NCBI RefSeq assembly: GCF_004801315.1
Contig: NZ_SSNW01000035.1
Span: forward strand, 1-53,119
Source: Deinococcus sp. Arct2-2
GTDB lineage: Bacteria > Deinococcota > Deinococci > Deinococcales > Deinococcaceae
Direction of reading: 5' to 3'
DNA: 53,119 bases
Below are positions 1 through 8,349 of this stretch, in pieces (positions within the stretch are counted from its first letter, which is position 1; each line of letters begins with the position of its first letter). The notes below the pieces were generated by a model, which worked only from the letters and a program-made list of their open reading frames with translations, made no database searches and was not told where the DNA came from. The position numbers were made by a program, and so were the translations under genes.

Positions 1-357
1 TCGCTCAACTTGAAGCAGATTGGGATAAGCTGATTTTGCCACCGTAGAAAAAAAACATTGGTCGCTCAAGAACGGAATGAAGAACTGCGAACGCAGTTCT
101 TGAACGACCTCGCGCCTTATTTGAACGCGCCTACCCGGGTCGTCTTCCTTGACGAGTGTGGCTTCCATACTGCCTTGACCAAGCGGTATGGACGTGCGCC
201 CAGCGATGAACGTGCTGTGGGACAGGTTCCCCGCAACTGGGGAAAGAATCAAACGCTCATCTGTGCCATGCAGTGCAGTGGGCCGGTGGCACCGGTCGTG
301 ATCGAGGGCGCGGTGAATGGTGATGTGTTCGAGTGGTACATCCGCGAACTGCTGTAG
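1..357 (+). pseudogene. IS630-family transposase remnant
   Basis: This is the catalytic part of an IS630/Tc1-type DDE transposase, cut at both ends. A first reading frame enters from the window edge and stops at 45-47. The second frame begins about base 58 (TTG), after an A8 run at 48-55, and covers 99 residues. It contains the stretch VVFLDECGFH, whose D-E pair is typical of the first catalytic aspartate region of IS630 transposases. The frame ends at a TAG at 355-357, right after EWYIRELL, before the second D and the E of the triad. Intergenic repeat DNA follows at once. The A-run between the frames resembles the slippery site some IS630 elements use, but with the C-terminus missing the copy cannot be active. 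Confidence 0.75.
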
Positions 358-369
358 GTGGCGGTGTCG

Positions 370-466
370 TGGTTTTTGCTCCCTCTCCCTTGAGGGGGGA
401 GGTTGGGAGGGGGCGAGTGAGCAAAGCGATTGCCCTTCCTTAGACCCTAGACCTTTAGACCTATGT
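370..466. repeat. Intergenic repeat R3, copy 1
   Basis: A pyrimidine-rich/purine-rich stretch (CTCCCTCTCCC, then GAGGGGGGAGG) is followed by GTGAGCAAAGCGATTGCCCTT and a run of GACC/TAGACC units. The same arrangement recurs near 17056, 36845, 40451 and 40710, and partly near 34376 and 43941. The gap 358-475 holds only this repeat. Confidence 0.6.
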
Positions 467-475
467 ATACGCCGC

Positions 476-853
476 CTAAAACACTTCGTCCAGTAGCGAC
501 GGGTGCGCCTGAGACAAGGCCGCGTGGCGGGGCAAGCGCTCGGCCCGTACCAACAACTGCGCAACGGATTCATGCGACAAGCCCGACAACACGGTAGCGG
601 CGACAGGGGTACGGAAAGTCGGCTGAGGCGGCTGCTGCGTGCAGTCCAGCACGCACAAGTCGAAGGCGTCGGCCATCGTATGCCCGCTCAGGCGCACCAC
701 AAGTGCCCCGTAGCCGTTGGCAAAGCAGAAGGTATACAGTTCGCCTTCCGGCACGTATTCGTGCGTGGGGAGCGCCAAGACCTGCGGAAACACCACGGAT
801 TCCACGAACAGAAACGATTGGTAATCGGAATCGATGGGATCGAACAGGCTCAT
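476..853 (-). CDS. Hypothetical protein, 125 aa
   Basis: I do not recognise a family. The protein begins MSLFDPIDSDYQSFLF and ends SLLDEVF. It is acidic and globular, with no signal peptide or membrane segment. The start at 853 is preferred over an upstream ATG because an AAGGAG sits about ten bases before it and because the extra N-terminal residues are low in complexity. The gene stands alone between the IS630 remnant and the MFS gene; bases 854-1068 upstream show no other gene. Codon use matches the neighbouring genes. Confidence 0.6.
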   Translation of the reverse strand: MSLFDPIDSDYQSFLFVESVVFPQVLALPTHEYVPEGELYTFCFANGYGALVVRLSGHTMADAFDLCVLDCTQQPPQPTFRTPVAATVLSGLSHESVAQLLVRAERLPRHAALSQAHPSLLDEVF

Positions 854-1068
854 AGGTGGGCAACTCCTTGACGCAGAACGGGGAAAGGTGAGGATAGGGA
901 AGGCGGTGGGCATGAAAAACGGCTGCTCGGCACAGCGGCAGCTCTCTTACACCGAGTCTAACGAGATGGTCATTACTATTCCCTTACTGACACCGCTCCC
1001 TTACTAGAACCGCTCCCCTACGAAACAGCGTGCTTACGGCAGGTCTGCCCTCCATCGGCCTGCTCGTT

Positions 1069-1099
1069 TTGTCAGAGCCGGAGATGATGCCGCTACAAT
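1069..1099 (+). promoter_or_regulatory. Promoter of the MFS gene, leaderless start
   Basis: TTGTCA (1069-1074) and TACAAT (1094-1099) are separated by 19 bases. The ATG at 1108 lies only eight bases after the -10 box, so the transcript would begin at or next to the start codon. Leaderless genes with this spacing are common in Deinococcus. Confidence 0.55.
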
Positions 1100-1107
1100 C
1101 GCCCCTA

Positions 1108-2277
1108 ATGCTTTGGACGCGCCCCCTAACTGTGTGGAGACTGTTGGCGCTGCTGCTGGCGTCCGAAATGGTTCGCACGGGCTTTGTGGTGTCGGTGCTG
1201 CCCGTTGCTGGCCCCAGCCTCGGCTTTTCTACAGGTCTGATTGGCCTGATGGTAGGCACGCACTATTTGGCCGACGCCCTCGCCAAAGGCCCGCTAGGAC
1301 TGGTGACCGAACGCTGGGGGCTGGGGCGTTTGCTCACATTGGGCGCGGTGTTGGGCTTGGGAGTTGTGGCGGGCACGCACTTTTTTCCGTCGCCCGTGTG
1401 GTTGGTGCTGGGCGGCGTGGCGTGGGGCGTGGCGTATGCGGCGCTGTGGCCCGGCGTCATGAGCGCGTCGCAGGCGTTTGCGCGGCCAGAACGCACGGCG
1501 CGGGCCTTGTCGGTCAGCAATCTGGTGGCGACTCCGGCTATTTTGGCGGGTATTTTATTGGTTGGCCCGCTGATGCAAACTCGCCCTGAGACGGCGTGGG
1601 CGGTGCTGCTGGGCGTGCAAGTGGCTGCGCTGATGTTGGCCCTCACGCTCTGGCCGCTACAATTGCCCAAGCAAGATTCGCCGGTTGGCGCGGCGCGGAA
1701 CCCTTGGGCGGGGTGGTCACGGGTGGGGGTGCTGCTGCCCGCTGCCTTTGCCCAAACCCTCGCGCCGGGGCTGGTCATCACGCTCATTTATCCGCTGCTG
1801 GCAAGGTTGGCGTTGCCGCTGTCTGCTCTCATTCTGCCCGGAATCCTGTTCGGAATCAGCTTGGGCCTTAGCCTGTGGCTGGCGGGCCGCCTTGCCGACC
1901 GTACCCATCCCCGCCGCGCCCTCGCCCCCGGATTGCTGCTGCTGGCGCTGGCTTTTGCCCTAGCCGCCTTGCCCGGTCTGCGTGACCGTGTGCCGCTGGT
2001 GGCCCTGATTTTGGGCGTCGGCTATGGCGCATTCATTGCGGGCTGGAATGGGTTGGTGGCCCGCACCCTGCCCACCGGACACCGCGCCGCCGCATGGGGC
2101 ACCGTGATGGCAACGGAAAGTTTGGGGAACGCCATCGGCCCCTTGTTGGGCGGCGCGGCGTGGCAATTGGCGGGGCCAGCCGGAGTGTTCGGCCTCGGCG
2201 CGGCAGTCTTCGTGCTGACCGAGTTGTATTACTTGTGGCCGGGGCACAAATTGGGGGCCAAACCTGTGAGTGGGTAG
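1108..2277 (+). CDS. MFS transporter
   Basis: This is a major facilitator superfamily permease of 389 residues with about twelve hydrophobic helices. The loop after the second helix contains GPLGLVTERWGLGRLL, a form of the MFS A-motif, and the central loop has GRLADRTHPRRAL, the matching motif of the second half. The substrate cannot be told from sequence; the family exports drugs or small metabolites by proton exchange across the cytoplasmic membrane. Translation could start at an ATG at 1030, but the start at 1108 is chosen because a good -10 box lies eight bases before it and because the upstream residues are not MFS-like. The gene appears monocistronic and is followed three bases later by a tandem heptamer array. 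Confidence 0.8.
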   Translation: MLWTRPLTVWRLLALLLASEMVRTGFVVSVLPVAGPSLGFSTGLIGLMVGTHYLADALAKGPLGLVTERWGLGRLLTLGAVLGLGVVAGTHFFPSPVWLVLGGVAWGVAYAALWPGVMSASQAFARPERTARALSVSNLVATPAILAGILLVGPLMQTRPETAWAVLLGVQVAALMLALTLWPLQLPKQDSPVGAARNPWAGWSRVGVLLPAAFAQTLAPGLVITLIYPLLARLALPLSALILPGILFGISLGLSLWLAGRLADRTHPRRALAPGLLLLALAFALAALPGLRDRVPLVALILGVGYGAFIAGWNGLVARTLPTGHRAAAWGTVMATESLGNAIGPLLGGAAWQLAGPAGVFGLGAAVFVLTELYYLWPGHKLGAKPVSG

Positions 2278-2279
2278 AG

Positions 2280-2363
2280 CGTGGATCGTGGACCGTGGAC
2301 CGTGGACCGTGGATCGTGGATCGTGGATCGTGGATCGTGGATCGTGGATCGTGGATCGTGGAG
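2280..2363 (+). repeat. Twelve tandem heptamers CGTGGAY
   Basis: Bases 2280-2363 are twelve back-to-back copies of a 7-bp unit. Units 2-4 are CGTGGAC, the last is CGTGGAG and the rest are CGTGGAT. The same units make up the arms of the R1 hairpins elsewhere in the window. A complementary block (CCACGATCCAC) lies at about 2447-2457, so the array could fold back on it. It sits between the end of the MFS gene and the end of bshB1, outside coding sequence. Confidence 0.9.
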
Positions 2364-2472
2364 ATGTGAAATTAATCTTTAGGTAGGTTGCCAAACTTCA
2401 GAGCTAAAAACCCTGATCTTTCTCCCCACCTACGCTGTTCCCACGTTCCACGATCCACCCACCACACTCCCC

Positions 2473-3201
2473 TCACAGCCTCTCCGGGTCAACCAACAGC
2501 GGCTCTTCCGTCTCGAACGCCTCGGCATAGCGCACCCGCAGCAGCGTTCCCCAGTAGGTCAGGCGTCCCTTCCGCCGCTCTATAATTTCGGGCGTCACCG
2601 TTTCCGAGATGTACGCGCCGCTGAACTGGCTGGTATGGGCGCGGATGGCGGCTTCCCAGTCGGGCATCACGGCCCCCACATCCACCAGCAGAGTGGCCCG
2701 AATGTCGGCGTTGCCCTGATACAGCAGCACGCGGGAGACTCGGTGGGGGTCACCCGCCACGTCGGCTTTTTTCAGCGCGGCCAGATGCACGGCGCGTTTG
2801 GCCAGCGAGTAGGTGCCGAAGTGGTCGGGGTGACGGTCAGCGTGGTGCGGCACCACCAGAACGCGGGGCCGCACCGCCCGCAACGTGGCGGCCAACGCCT
2901 GCGCTCCGGCGGGGGTATCGGCGAGGCCGCCATCGGGCAGGCCCAGTTGCCCGCGCCAAGCCAGTCCCATGATTTCGGCGGCGGCCACGCATTCCGCCGC
3001 CCGCTCCTGCGGTGTGCCCTGCGTGCCGCTCTCGCCCCGCGACAGTTCCAGCACGCCCACCGCTCGTCCCGCCCGCGCCAGCCGAATCAGCGTGCCGCCC
3101 GCGCCAATCTCGGCGTCGTCGGGATGGGGGGCGAGGCACAGCCAATCGAGCGGCTGTACCGCACCGTACACGGTTTCAAAAGGAGGCGTGTGAAGGGTCA
3201 T
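2473..3201 (-). CDS. bshB1: Bacillithiol biosynthesis deacetylase BshB1
   Basis: The enzyme is a zinc-dependent LmbE/PIG-L family deacetylase that removes the acetyl group from GlcNAc-malate to give GlcN-malate, the second step of bacillithiol synthesis in the cytoplasm. The metal-binding motif PHPDDAEIG is at residues 25-33 and the second motif, HHADRHPDH, at 119-127. The length of 242 residues is usual for BshB1. Bacillithiol is the main low-molecular-weight thiol of Deinococcus, which fits the host. The start ATG at 3201 lies nine bases after the end of the broken grpB-like gene, so the two were probably cotranscribed. The mycothiol enzyme MshB is a relative, but the high-GC actinobacterial context is absent. 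Confidence 0.88.
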   Translation of the reverse strand: MTLHTPPFETVYGAVQPLDWLCLAPHPDDAEIGAGGTLIRLARAGRAVGVLELSRGESGTQGTPQERAAECVAAAEIMGLAWRGQLGLPDGGLADTPAGAQALAATLRAVRPRVLVVPHHADRHPDHFGTYSLAKRAVHLAALKKADVAGDPHRVSRVLLYQGNADIRATLLVDVGAVMPDWEAAIRAHTSQFSGAYISETVTPEIIERRKGRLTYWGTLLRVRYAEAFETEEPLLVDPERL

Positions 3202-3210
3202 AGCGGCAGG

Positions 3211-3732
3211 CTAGCAGGCAAACTCTGCAAGCACGCGCTGCACGAAGATTCCCTTTTGGGCGGTGTACTCGGCGCGATTCTCGGCGTGCGCCTCAGCCAA
3301 CGCCGTTTTAATCTGGCCGTACTCGCCCCGCAAATCAGGCCGCCGCCGTAAAACGTCTCGAAACAGCAGGTAGTCGGCCCATTTCGGGTGACTGATGGGC
3401 AGCAGGTGAAGGTAATGCGTGCGTGCATCGTCGTTCCCTTTGGCAAAAAAATACTCGCCCCAGCCTTCGCGGTCTCCAAAAGACGTGTAGCCCACGCTTT
3501 GCAGCAGCGGGACGCAGGCGTCCATCTATTCTGTGTGTTGGACGCCCACAGCGAGATCGAGAATCGGTTTGCCCGCCAAGCCGGGAATGCTGGTGCTGCC
3601 TACATGCTGAATGTCTAACGCCAACGCACCAAGCGACTGCCGGACTCTGGCCCGTTCTTCCCCAAACAGCGCGGGATACTCGGCGGATGAGGGTCGAAGG
3701 GCGACGGTTCCGCGCTTGAGTCCGAGCGTCAT
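3211..3732 (-). pseudogene. GrpB family (UPF0157) gene with an in-frame TAG
   Basis: The reading frame matches the GrpB/UPF0157 nucleotidyltransferase-fold family over its whole usual length of about 173 residues. The N-terminal half has HVGSTSIPGLAGKPILDLAVGV, the family signature. The C-terminal half has HYLHLLPISHPKW and LLFRDVLRRRPDL. A single TAG at 3526-3528 separates the halves, and the frame stays open on both sides, so one base change explains the break. An ATG directly follows the stop and could allow some restart of the second half. The start at 3732 has a TACACT box (3739-3744) six bases upstream. The gene may be dead, or the stop may be a sequencing error or be read through. Confidence 0.8.
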
Positions 3733-3804
3733 GGGGTCAGTGTAGGGGGCGGTCTGAGGGTCTAAGAACAGCAATCGCTCCACTCACGGCGTCACGCTGG
3801 CCCA

Positions 3805-3832
3805 CAACAAAAAGAGCGCCCCGAAGGACGCT
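3805..3832 (-). terminator. Intrinsic terminator of the carotenoid operon
   Basis: Read on the minus strand, AGCGTCC-TTCG-GGGCGCT forms a seven-pair stem with a stable TTCG loop, followed by CTTTTTGTTG. It lies about 40 bases after the P450 stop codon and before the grpB-like promoter, so it closes the operon. Confidence 0.8.
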
Positions 3833-3872
3833 GATAACAAAGAATATAGCGCGGTATGCAGCGCCAGTCAAG

Positions 3873-5063
3873 CTATGCAGGCGGATGCCCCAGCCGCTCG
3901 CGTACCACCAGCGGGCCTGCTGGCCCCAACGTGACGCCGGGGCGGGGGGTGGCATTACCGCGCACAGGTTCTAGCGGCGGCAGCGTCGCCAACGCTTCCA
4001 AGATCATCAGGTGGGCAAGGTGCATGCCGAGGCAGATGCGCTCGCCGCCGCCGAAGGGCAAATATGCCCACGCAGGCGGCGCGGCCTGCCACCGCTGAGG
4101 CCGGAATTCGCCTGCATGGGGCCACAGCGCCGCGTCCCGGCCACTCAGGTAGGGGCTGTACAGCGCCAGTGTGCCTCGTGGCAAGCGCACGCTTTGGCCG
4201 TCCGAGGTTGTCCAGCGCAGGTCGCGCGACAGGCGGCGGCTGCCCATCCAGCCGGGGGGATACAGGCGCAAGACTTCCTTCAGCACGGCGGGGTGATGGG
4301 CGGGCGCGTGCCATTCGGGGCTGTGGGCGAGGTGCCACGCCGCCCAAGCCAGCGCGTGCGTGGTGGTGTCGTGGCCCGCCGCGAGGCTGACCCGCGTTTC
4401 CTCCAGCCCGCCGGGAAGGGGAGCCAGCAGCGCCAGCAGATCATCGCCGCCGCCAGTGTTCAGACGTGGGGTGGTCAGGCGCTTGTGGGCCAGCCGCCGT
4501 AACTCTGCATCTACACGCGCAAACAGCAGCGGGCGTGGCAGGGCCGGAACTGGAAAAGGGTGGCGCAGCGGGGCCAAGAAAGCGTGCAGCAGGCCGGGAT
4601 CGAACTCGCCGCTGAAGTAAGCCGCATTCAGCATCTTCAGGGCGGCGGCGTCGGCCCAAGCCAGCACGTCCCATTCTCCAGTCGGGATGGGCGGCAAGGC
4701 AGCCCACACGCGCTCCCGCAGAACTTCCATATGGCGTTTGCTGAAGCCGGGATTCACTAGGCCGCGCCGGGGGGCATGGGCGGGGGCATCGGTGAGGATC
4801 ACGCCGCCTGCCAGATACGGCACCACTTTTGAAAAGCTTCCGGCGCTGCGGAAGGTGTGCAGATCGGTCAGGAGCGCCCGGTTCCAGGCTGGACTGAAGC
4901 CCACCACCGCAGGCAGCCCCAGCCGCAGACGGAACAGGCCGCCCGCTCTGGCCCGGTTCGCACCCTCTTCGATCAGGGCCAACGGGTGCAGCGCCCAGTC
5001 TTGCAAGTGGCCGTTGCCGGGGCGGGTGGGCGGTTCGGGGAGGGCCGAGAGGTCAGCCCTCAT
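3873..5063 (-). CDS. Cytochrome P450 (probable carotenoid hydroxylase, CYP287-like)
   Basis: This is a complete 396-residue P450 monooxygenase. The I-helix oxygen-binding motif AGHDTT is at residues 229-234, the ExxR motif (EVLR) at 263-266, and the haem loop FGGGERICLG at 337-346 with Cys344 as the axial ligand. It is soluble, with no membrane anchor. Deinococcus radiodurans uses a P450 of the CYP287 family to put the 2-beta-hydroxyl on the ionone ring of deinoxanthin. Finding this P450 as the last gene of a carotenoid operon, overlapping crtD by 11 bases, makes that role likely. A terminator follows. Assignment to CYP287 is an inference from context plus overall similarity. Confidence 0.82.
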   Translation of the reverse strand: MRADLSALPEPPTRPGNGHLQDWALHPLALIEEGANRARAGGLFRLRLGLPAVVGFSPAWNRALLTDLHTFRSAGSFSKVVPYLAGGVILTDAPAHAPRRGLVNPGFSKRHMEVLRERVWAALPPIPTGEWDVLAWADAAALKMLNAAYFSGEFDPGLLHAFLAPLRHPFPVPALPRPLLFARVDAELRRLAHKRLTTPRLNTGGGDDLLALLAPLPGGLEETRVSLAAGHDTTTHALAWAAWHLAHSPEWHAPAHHPAVLKEVLRLYPPGWMGSRRLSRDLRWTTSDGQSVRLPRGTLALYSPYLSGRDAALWPHAGEFRPQRWQAAPPAWAYLPFGGGERICLGMHLAHLMILEALATLPPLEPVRGNATPRPGVTLGPAGPLVVRERLGHPPA

Positions 5064-6471
5064 CCAGCGCCGCCTTTCCGCCGAGCTCGTCGTAAGGCAG
5101 GCCCAACAAGTCGCCCGCGCCGTTCCAGCCGCTGAGAACCGATAACGGCACGCCGCCGCCGGGATGCACCGTGCCGCCCACTTGCCGCAAATTGCGGGCC
5201 TGCGGCAATGTCCAGCCGGGGCGGAGGCTGCCCATTAGACCGTGCGGGGCGCGGCCATACAGTGCGCCGCCCACGGCAGTCCGGGCGTAGTCGGCAGGGG
5301 AGAGGGGCAGCCATTCGTCCACCTCTAGCGGGGGCAAGTGGGCCGGAAAACGCCGCTGGAGCTGTTGCAGCAGGAACGCGCCGTAAGCGTATGGATCGCT
5401 CGCCACGTCGGGGCGGGGCGGGGCATTGACCAGCAAGAAAGCCTGCGTTCCATCGGTATGAAGGTACAACGTAGGGTCGGTGGGCAACCGTCCGGCGCGG
5501 ATGTCGGCCCACTCGCGGGCGTAGCGTTCGGGAAAAAACACGTGGTGAGACTGGCCCGCATCCGTGTTCAGACGCAGTTGCAGGGCAAACCCGCTGACGC
5601 CGCGTGGGGTAGTTTCGGCCCCCAGCCCCAGCCACTGCCGCGTCAGGGCGCGGTCTGCGGCACTGATCCAGCCATCGGCGGCCACTGCGCCCCGGTTGGT
5701 GTGTGCGCCCAGCACCCGCCCGCCGTGCTTGATCAGGTGCGTGACGGTGGTGCCGTACTCGAACTGCACGCCCAGCGCCTCTGCCCGCGCCCGCAGCGTT
5801 TCGGCCAGCTTGCCCAATCCGCCCTCCAGATGCCAGACGCCGTAGCCCAACTCTACCCAAGCAATATTGTGCAGCACGGCAGGAGCGCGGTAAGGGTCGG
5901 CTCCCAGATAGGTTGCAAAGCGCAACCAGAACGGCGTCAGCAGCGGCCCACTCCTCACGTACTGCGCCAATTTTGCCCAAGGTGCGGCCCGCGCTCCACG
6001 GGTGAGGGCGTAGCGGCCCAGCGCCAGTTTGCTCGGCGGTGGCCCAAAAATGAAGGTGGGCGCGGCGTCCCGGTACATCTGGCGAGAAGCGTTCAGCAGG
6101 CGCTTGTAGCTGTGGGCCTCGCGCTTGCTCAGTTGCTCCAGCGTGGAGTCGAGGCCCGCCACCAACACGGCTTCGGGGGCAAAGGTTCGGCCCTTCACAG
6201 CTCCGCCCTCGTAGTGATAGGTCGTGGTGGGCCGCGCCGGAGTCAGCCCCGGCAAGGGCAACTCTACCCGCTCGTGCAGCGCCCGGAATAGGTGCGGCAT
6301 GGTCACTACCGTTGGCCCGCTGGAAAACTCCGGGTAGCCCAGCGCCGCCTTGCCACCGGGCCGGTCTAGGCTGTCTAGCACAGTTACGCGCACGCCCGCA
6401 CCCGCCAACCGCAGGGCAGCGGCGAGGCCCGCGAAGCCGGAACCGATAACGATGACATGTTTAGGCGTCAT
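5053..6471 (-). CDS. crtD: Carotenoid 3',4'-desaturase CrtD
   Basis: This is a 472-residue FAD-dependent amine-oxidase-fold enzyme of the phytoene desaturase/CrtI superfamily. The N-terminal dinucleotide motif GSGFAGLAAALRLAGAG (residues 10-26) and RPGGKAA follow the usual pattern. The C-terminus has GGTVHPGGGVPLSVLSG, the flavin-binding end of CrtI-like desaturases. In the deinoxanthin pathway CrtD introduces the 3',4' double bond after CruF hydration. The distinction from CrtI rests on the company of cruF and crtO, so it is partly inferred. The start at 6471 is chosen because the dinucleotide fold begins at once; an in-frame ATG at 6540 would translate repeat DNA. A 94-base gap holding an R1 hairpin separates it from the glycosyltransferase gene. 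Confidence 0.82.
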   Translation of the reverse strand: MTPKHVIVIGSGFAGLAAALRLAGAGVRVTVLDSLDRPGGKAALGYPEFSSGPTVVTMPHLFRALHERVELPLPGLTPARPTTTYHYEGGAVKGRTFAPEAVLVAGLDSTLEQLSKREAHSYKRLLNASRQMYRDAAPTFIFGPPPSKLALGRYALTRGARAAPWAKLAQYVRSGPLLTPFWLRFATYLGADPYRAPAVLHNIAWVELGYGVWHLEGGLGKLAETLRARAEALGVQFEYGTTVTHLIKHGGRVLGAHTNRGAVAADGWISAADRALTRQWLGLGAETTPRGVSGFALQLRLNTDAGQSHHVFFPERYAREWADIRAGRLPTDPTLYLHTDGTQAFLLVNAPPRPDVASDPYAYGAFLLQQLQRRFPAHLPPLEVDEWLPLSPADYARTAVGGALYGRAPHGLMGSLRPGWTLPQARNLRQVGGTVHPGGGVPLSVLSGWNGAGDLLGLPYDELGGKAALDEG

Positions 6472-6479
6472 GGCCGCCC

Positions 6480-6538
6480 GGAACGTGGATCGTGGGAGGT
6501 AGAACGTGGTGTCGCGCCTTTTCCACGATCCACGTTCC
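6480..6538. repeat. R1 hairpin (GTGGATCGTGG type)
   Basis: GGAACGTGGATCGTGG (6480-6495) and its exact reverse complement (6523-6538) form a 16-bp stem. It is the only sizeable spacer inside the carotenoid operon, between the glycosyltransferase gene and crtD. The same arms recur at 20304-20365 and 41969-42019. Confidence 0.85.
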
Positions 6539-6565
6539 ACCCTCTACACTCGTCCCACCGCCCCC

Positions 6566-7672
6566 TCATTGCTTGTACGCCCGTCCCTTCCAAGTCACCC
6601 GCCGCCGCATGGCCCGAACATACACGGGCAAGGCCAGCAATGGGGTGAGGGGCCCCAACATCCCTTCGGCCAAATCTGCTGGCTTGCGGCGACCTGTGAT
6701 CAGGTTGGTCAGCGGGCGTTCCAGCAGTCCAGCAAACCGGAGCAGGCGTAGAGCAGGGGAAGGCAAGAGCCAAGGCAGCGTGTACACCGCCAAATGTCCG
6801 GCGAGGGCCACCGTCATCAAGGCGCGGGAGTTGAGGTGCAGCGGCAGCGAGTTTTTGCCGAATCCGCGCACCGATTCCTCATACGAGGAATACATCCGCA
6901 CGCCGATGCAGTCGCCGCCCAGCGCCATCGTCAGCCGCCCGCCTTGGGCCTTCAAACGCCGCGCAAACAGGGTGTCTTCCAGCACTTCATTCTTGACCAG
7001 TCCGTAGCCGCCCGCCCGTTCGAACGCCGCCCGCCGAAAAGCCATCAGTTGCCCGTTGGCCGCACTCGCCGCCGGAAAGGGCAGCTTCAGCACCGGAAAA
7101 GGCAGATAAGACAGCACCACCAAATCCACCAACGGCGTGAGCAGGCGCTCGCCGGGGGTCTGGTTGTCTTGCTTGGGCAGGGCGCTGAGTAGGTCGGCCC
7201 CGGTGGATTCCAGTTGATGCACCACCGCGCCCAAAGCTCCCGGCCCCCACGTCACGTCTGCATCGGTAAAAATCAGGATGTCGCCCGTAGCAGCGCGGGC
7301 CAGTTGGTCGCAGGCCCAAGGCTTGCCGAACCAGCCTTCCGGCAAGGCTTCGCCCCGAATGACCCGCGCTCCCAGTTGGCAGGCCAGTTCGCCCGTGCCG
7401 TCGGTGCTGTGGTCGTCCAGAATCAGGACTTCGTGTGCGCCCTGCGCCAGCACACCGGGCAGTGTGCGCGGCAAGTTGTGCGCCTCGTTGCGGGCGGGAA
7501 TGAGAATAGACACGCGGGGGCCACCTGCGGGCCGGGGCCGCAAGGTGGGAAACGTGACCGCATTGACCGCCATCACCGCAAGTTTGCTGAAGATAAAGCC
7601 TAGAGCGACTGAGCGGCACACCCGCCCCCAATCTGTTTTTATCCCGTCTCGCTTTGAAGGTGTCGCCTTCAC
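6566..7672 (-). CDS. Family 2 glycosyltransferase, CrtQ-like
   Basis: The 368-residue protein has a GT-A catalytic domain: [11 protein letters not shown] near residue 54, a DDHSTDGT nucleotide-binding segment near 86, and a DAD metal site at 137-139 (FTDADVTW). It has a hydrophobic N-terminal segment and two or three hydrophobic stretches after the catalytic domain, so it is membrane-bound. The C-terminal WKGRAY resembles the WKGRQY ending of staphylococcal CrtQ, which glucosylates a C30 carotenoid acid. Together with the operon this suggests transfer of a sugar to a carotenoid hydroxyl. The start is GTG at 7672, overlapping the acyltransferase stop as GTGA; an in-frame ATG at 7747 lies inside that gene and is less likely. 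The acceptor is inferred, not shown. Confidence 0.78.
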   Translation of the reverse strand: MKATPSKRDGIKTDWGRVCRSVALGFIFSKLAVMAVNAVTFPTLRPRPAGGPRVSILIPARNEAHNLPRTLPGVLAQGAHEVLILDDHSTDGTGELACQLGARVIRGEALPEGWFGKPWACDQLARAATGDILIFTDADVTWGPGALGAVVHQLESTGADLLSALPKQDNQTPGERLLTPLVDLVVLSYLPFPVLKLPFPAASAANGQLMAFRRAAFERAGGYGLVKNEVLEDTLFARRLKAQGGRLTMALGGDCIGVRMYSSYEESVRGFGKNSLPLHLNSRALMTVALAGHLAVYTLPWLLPSPALRLLRFAGLLERPLTNLITGRRKPADLAEGMLGPLTPLLALPVYVRAMRRRVTWKGRAYKQ

Positions 7673-8349
7673 CTGTCTCCCGTAATCCGGGTCAGCATTC
7701 GGGCAGGCAGACCAACCGGGTCGTTGGCGGTCACGCGCCGCCCGCACACGCGCAGGTATCCGGCCAGCGGTTCCTCGGGGTCAGCGTCGGCCAGTTCGGC
7801 GTCCAACAGGGCCAGTTCCCGCGTTATAGCTTGGGGCAACAACGCCTCCGAGACAGGCGAGCCGAAGCGCAAGTAGGCTTCGGGCTGCTGGCCGCCGCGC
7901 ATCAGCACGCGCACGGCCACTGGAACCAGCGGCACGCGTGCGGTGCGGGCCACCCACGCCGCGCCCGCCCGGACTTCTTGAAGCGGGCCAGCAGGCCGAA
8001 CCGCGCCTTCGGGGAACACCACCAGCCAGCTTCCGGCGCGGGCCAAGCGGGCGGCCTCCCGCACCTGCCCCGCCGCCAACGCACCCGCCCGCCGCAGAAA
8101 AGGAAACCGGCCCAATTGATGCGCTGTCATGAGTACCCGGAAGTCTGCCCCAGCCCACGCCGCCACTTCAAGCACCACGTACCCGTCCCACCAAGAATGA
8201 TGATTGGGAGCCAGCACCGCGCCCCCGCTGGGGCCAAAAGAAGGCAGCGTGCCGCGCACCCACACGCCCGCCAACTCGTGCTGCACGCTGCGCCGAATGC
8301 TGCGCCTGACCATCCACGTTGCCCAAGCGTGCGTTTCCCGCTCAGGCAC
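7669..8349 (-). CDS. PlsC-type acyltransferase
   Basis: This 226-residue enzyme belongs to the 1-acyl-glycerol-3-phosphate acyltransferase fold. It has the HX4D motif as NHHSWWD (residues 49-55) and the second motif as FPEGAVR near residue 111. The family transfers acyl chains from acyl-CoA or acyl-ACP to a hydroxyl at the membrane surface. It overlaps cruF by eight bases and the glycosyltransferase by four, so the three are made together. The pair glycosyltransferase plus acyltransferase inside a carotenoid operon is the arrangement that makes acylated carotenoid glycosides in other bacteria (CrtQ/CrtO of Staphylococcus, CruC/CruD of green bacteria). A general phospholipid role is possible but less likely here. 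Confidence 0.78.
   Translation of the reverse strand: MPERETHAWATWMVRRSIRRSVQHELAGVWVRGTLPSFGPSGGAVLAPNHHSWWDGYVVLEVAAWAGADFRVLMTAHQLGRFPFLRRAGALAAGQVREAARLARAGSWLVVFPEGAVRPAGPLQEVRAGAAWVARTARVPLVPVAVRVLMRGGQQPEAYLRFGSPVSEALLPQAITRELALLDAELADADPEEPLAGYLRVCGRRVTANDPVGLPARMLTRITGDR

Noticed and set aside
2280..2363. CRISPR-like short repeats
   Set aside because: The units are seven bases long and directly adjoining, with no spacers; no cas gene is near.
5338..6291. 317-codon open frame opposite crtD
   Set aside because: Antisense shadow without domain or start signal.
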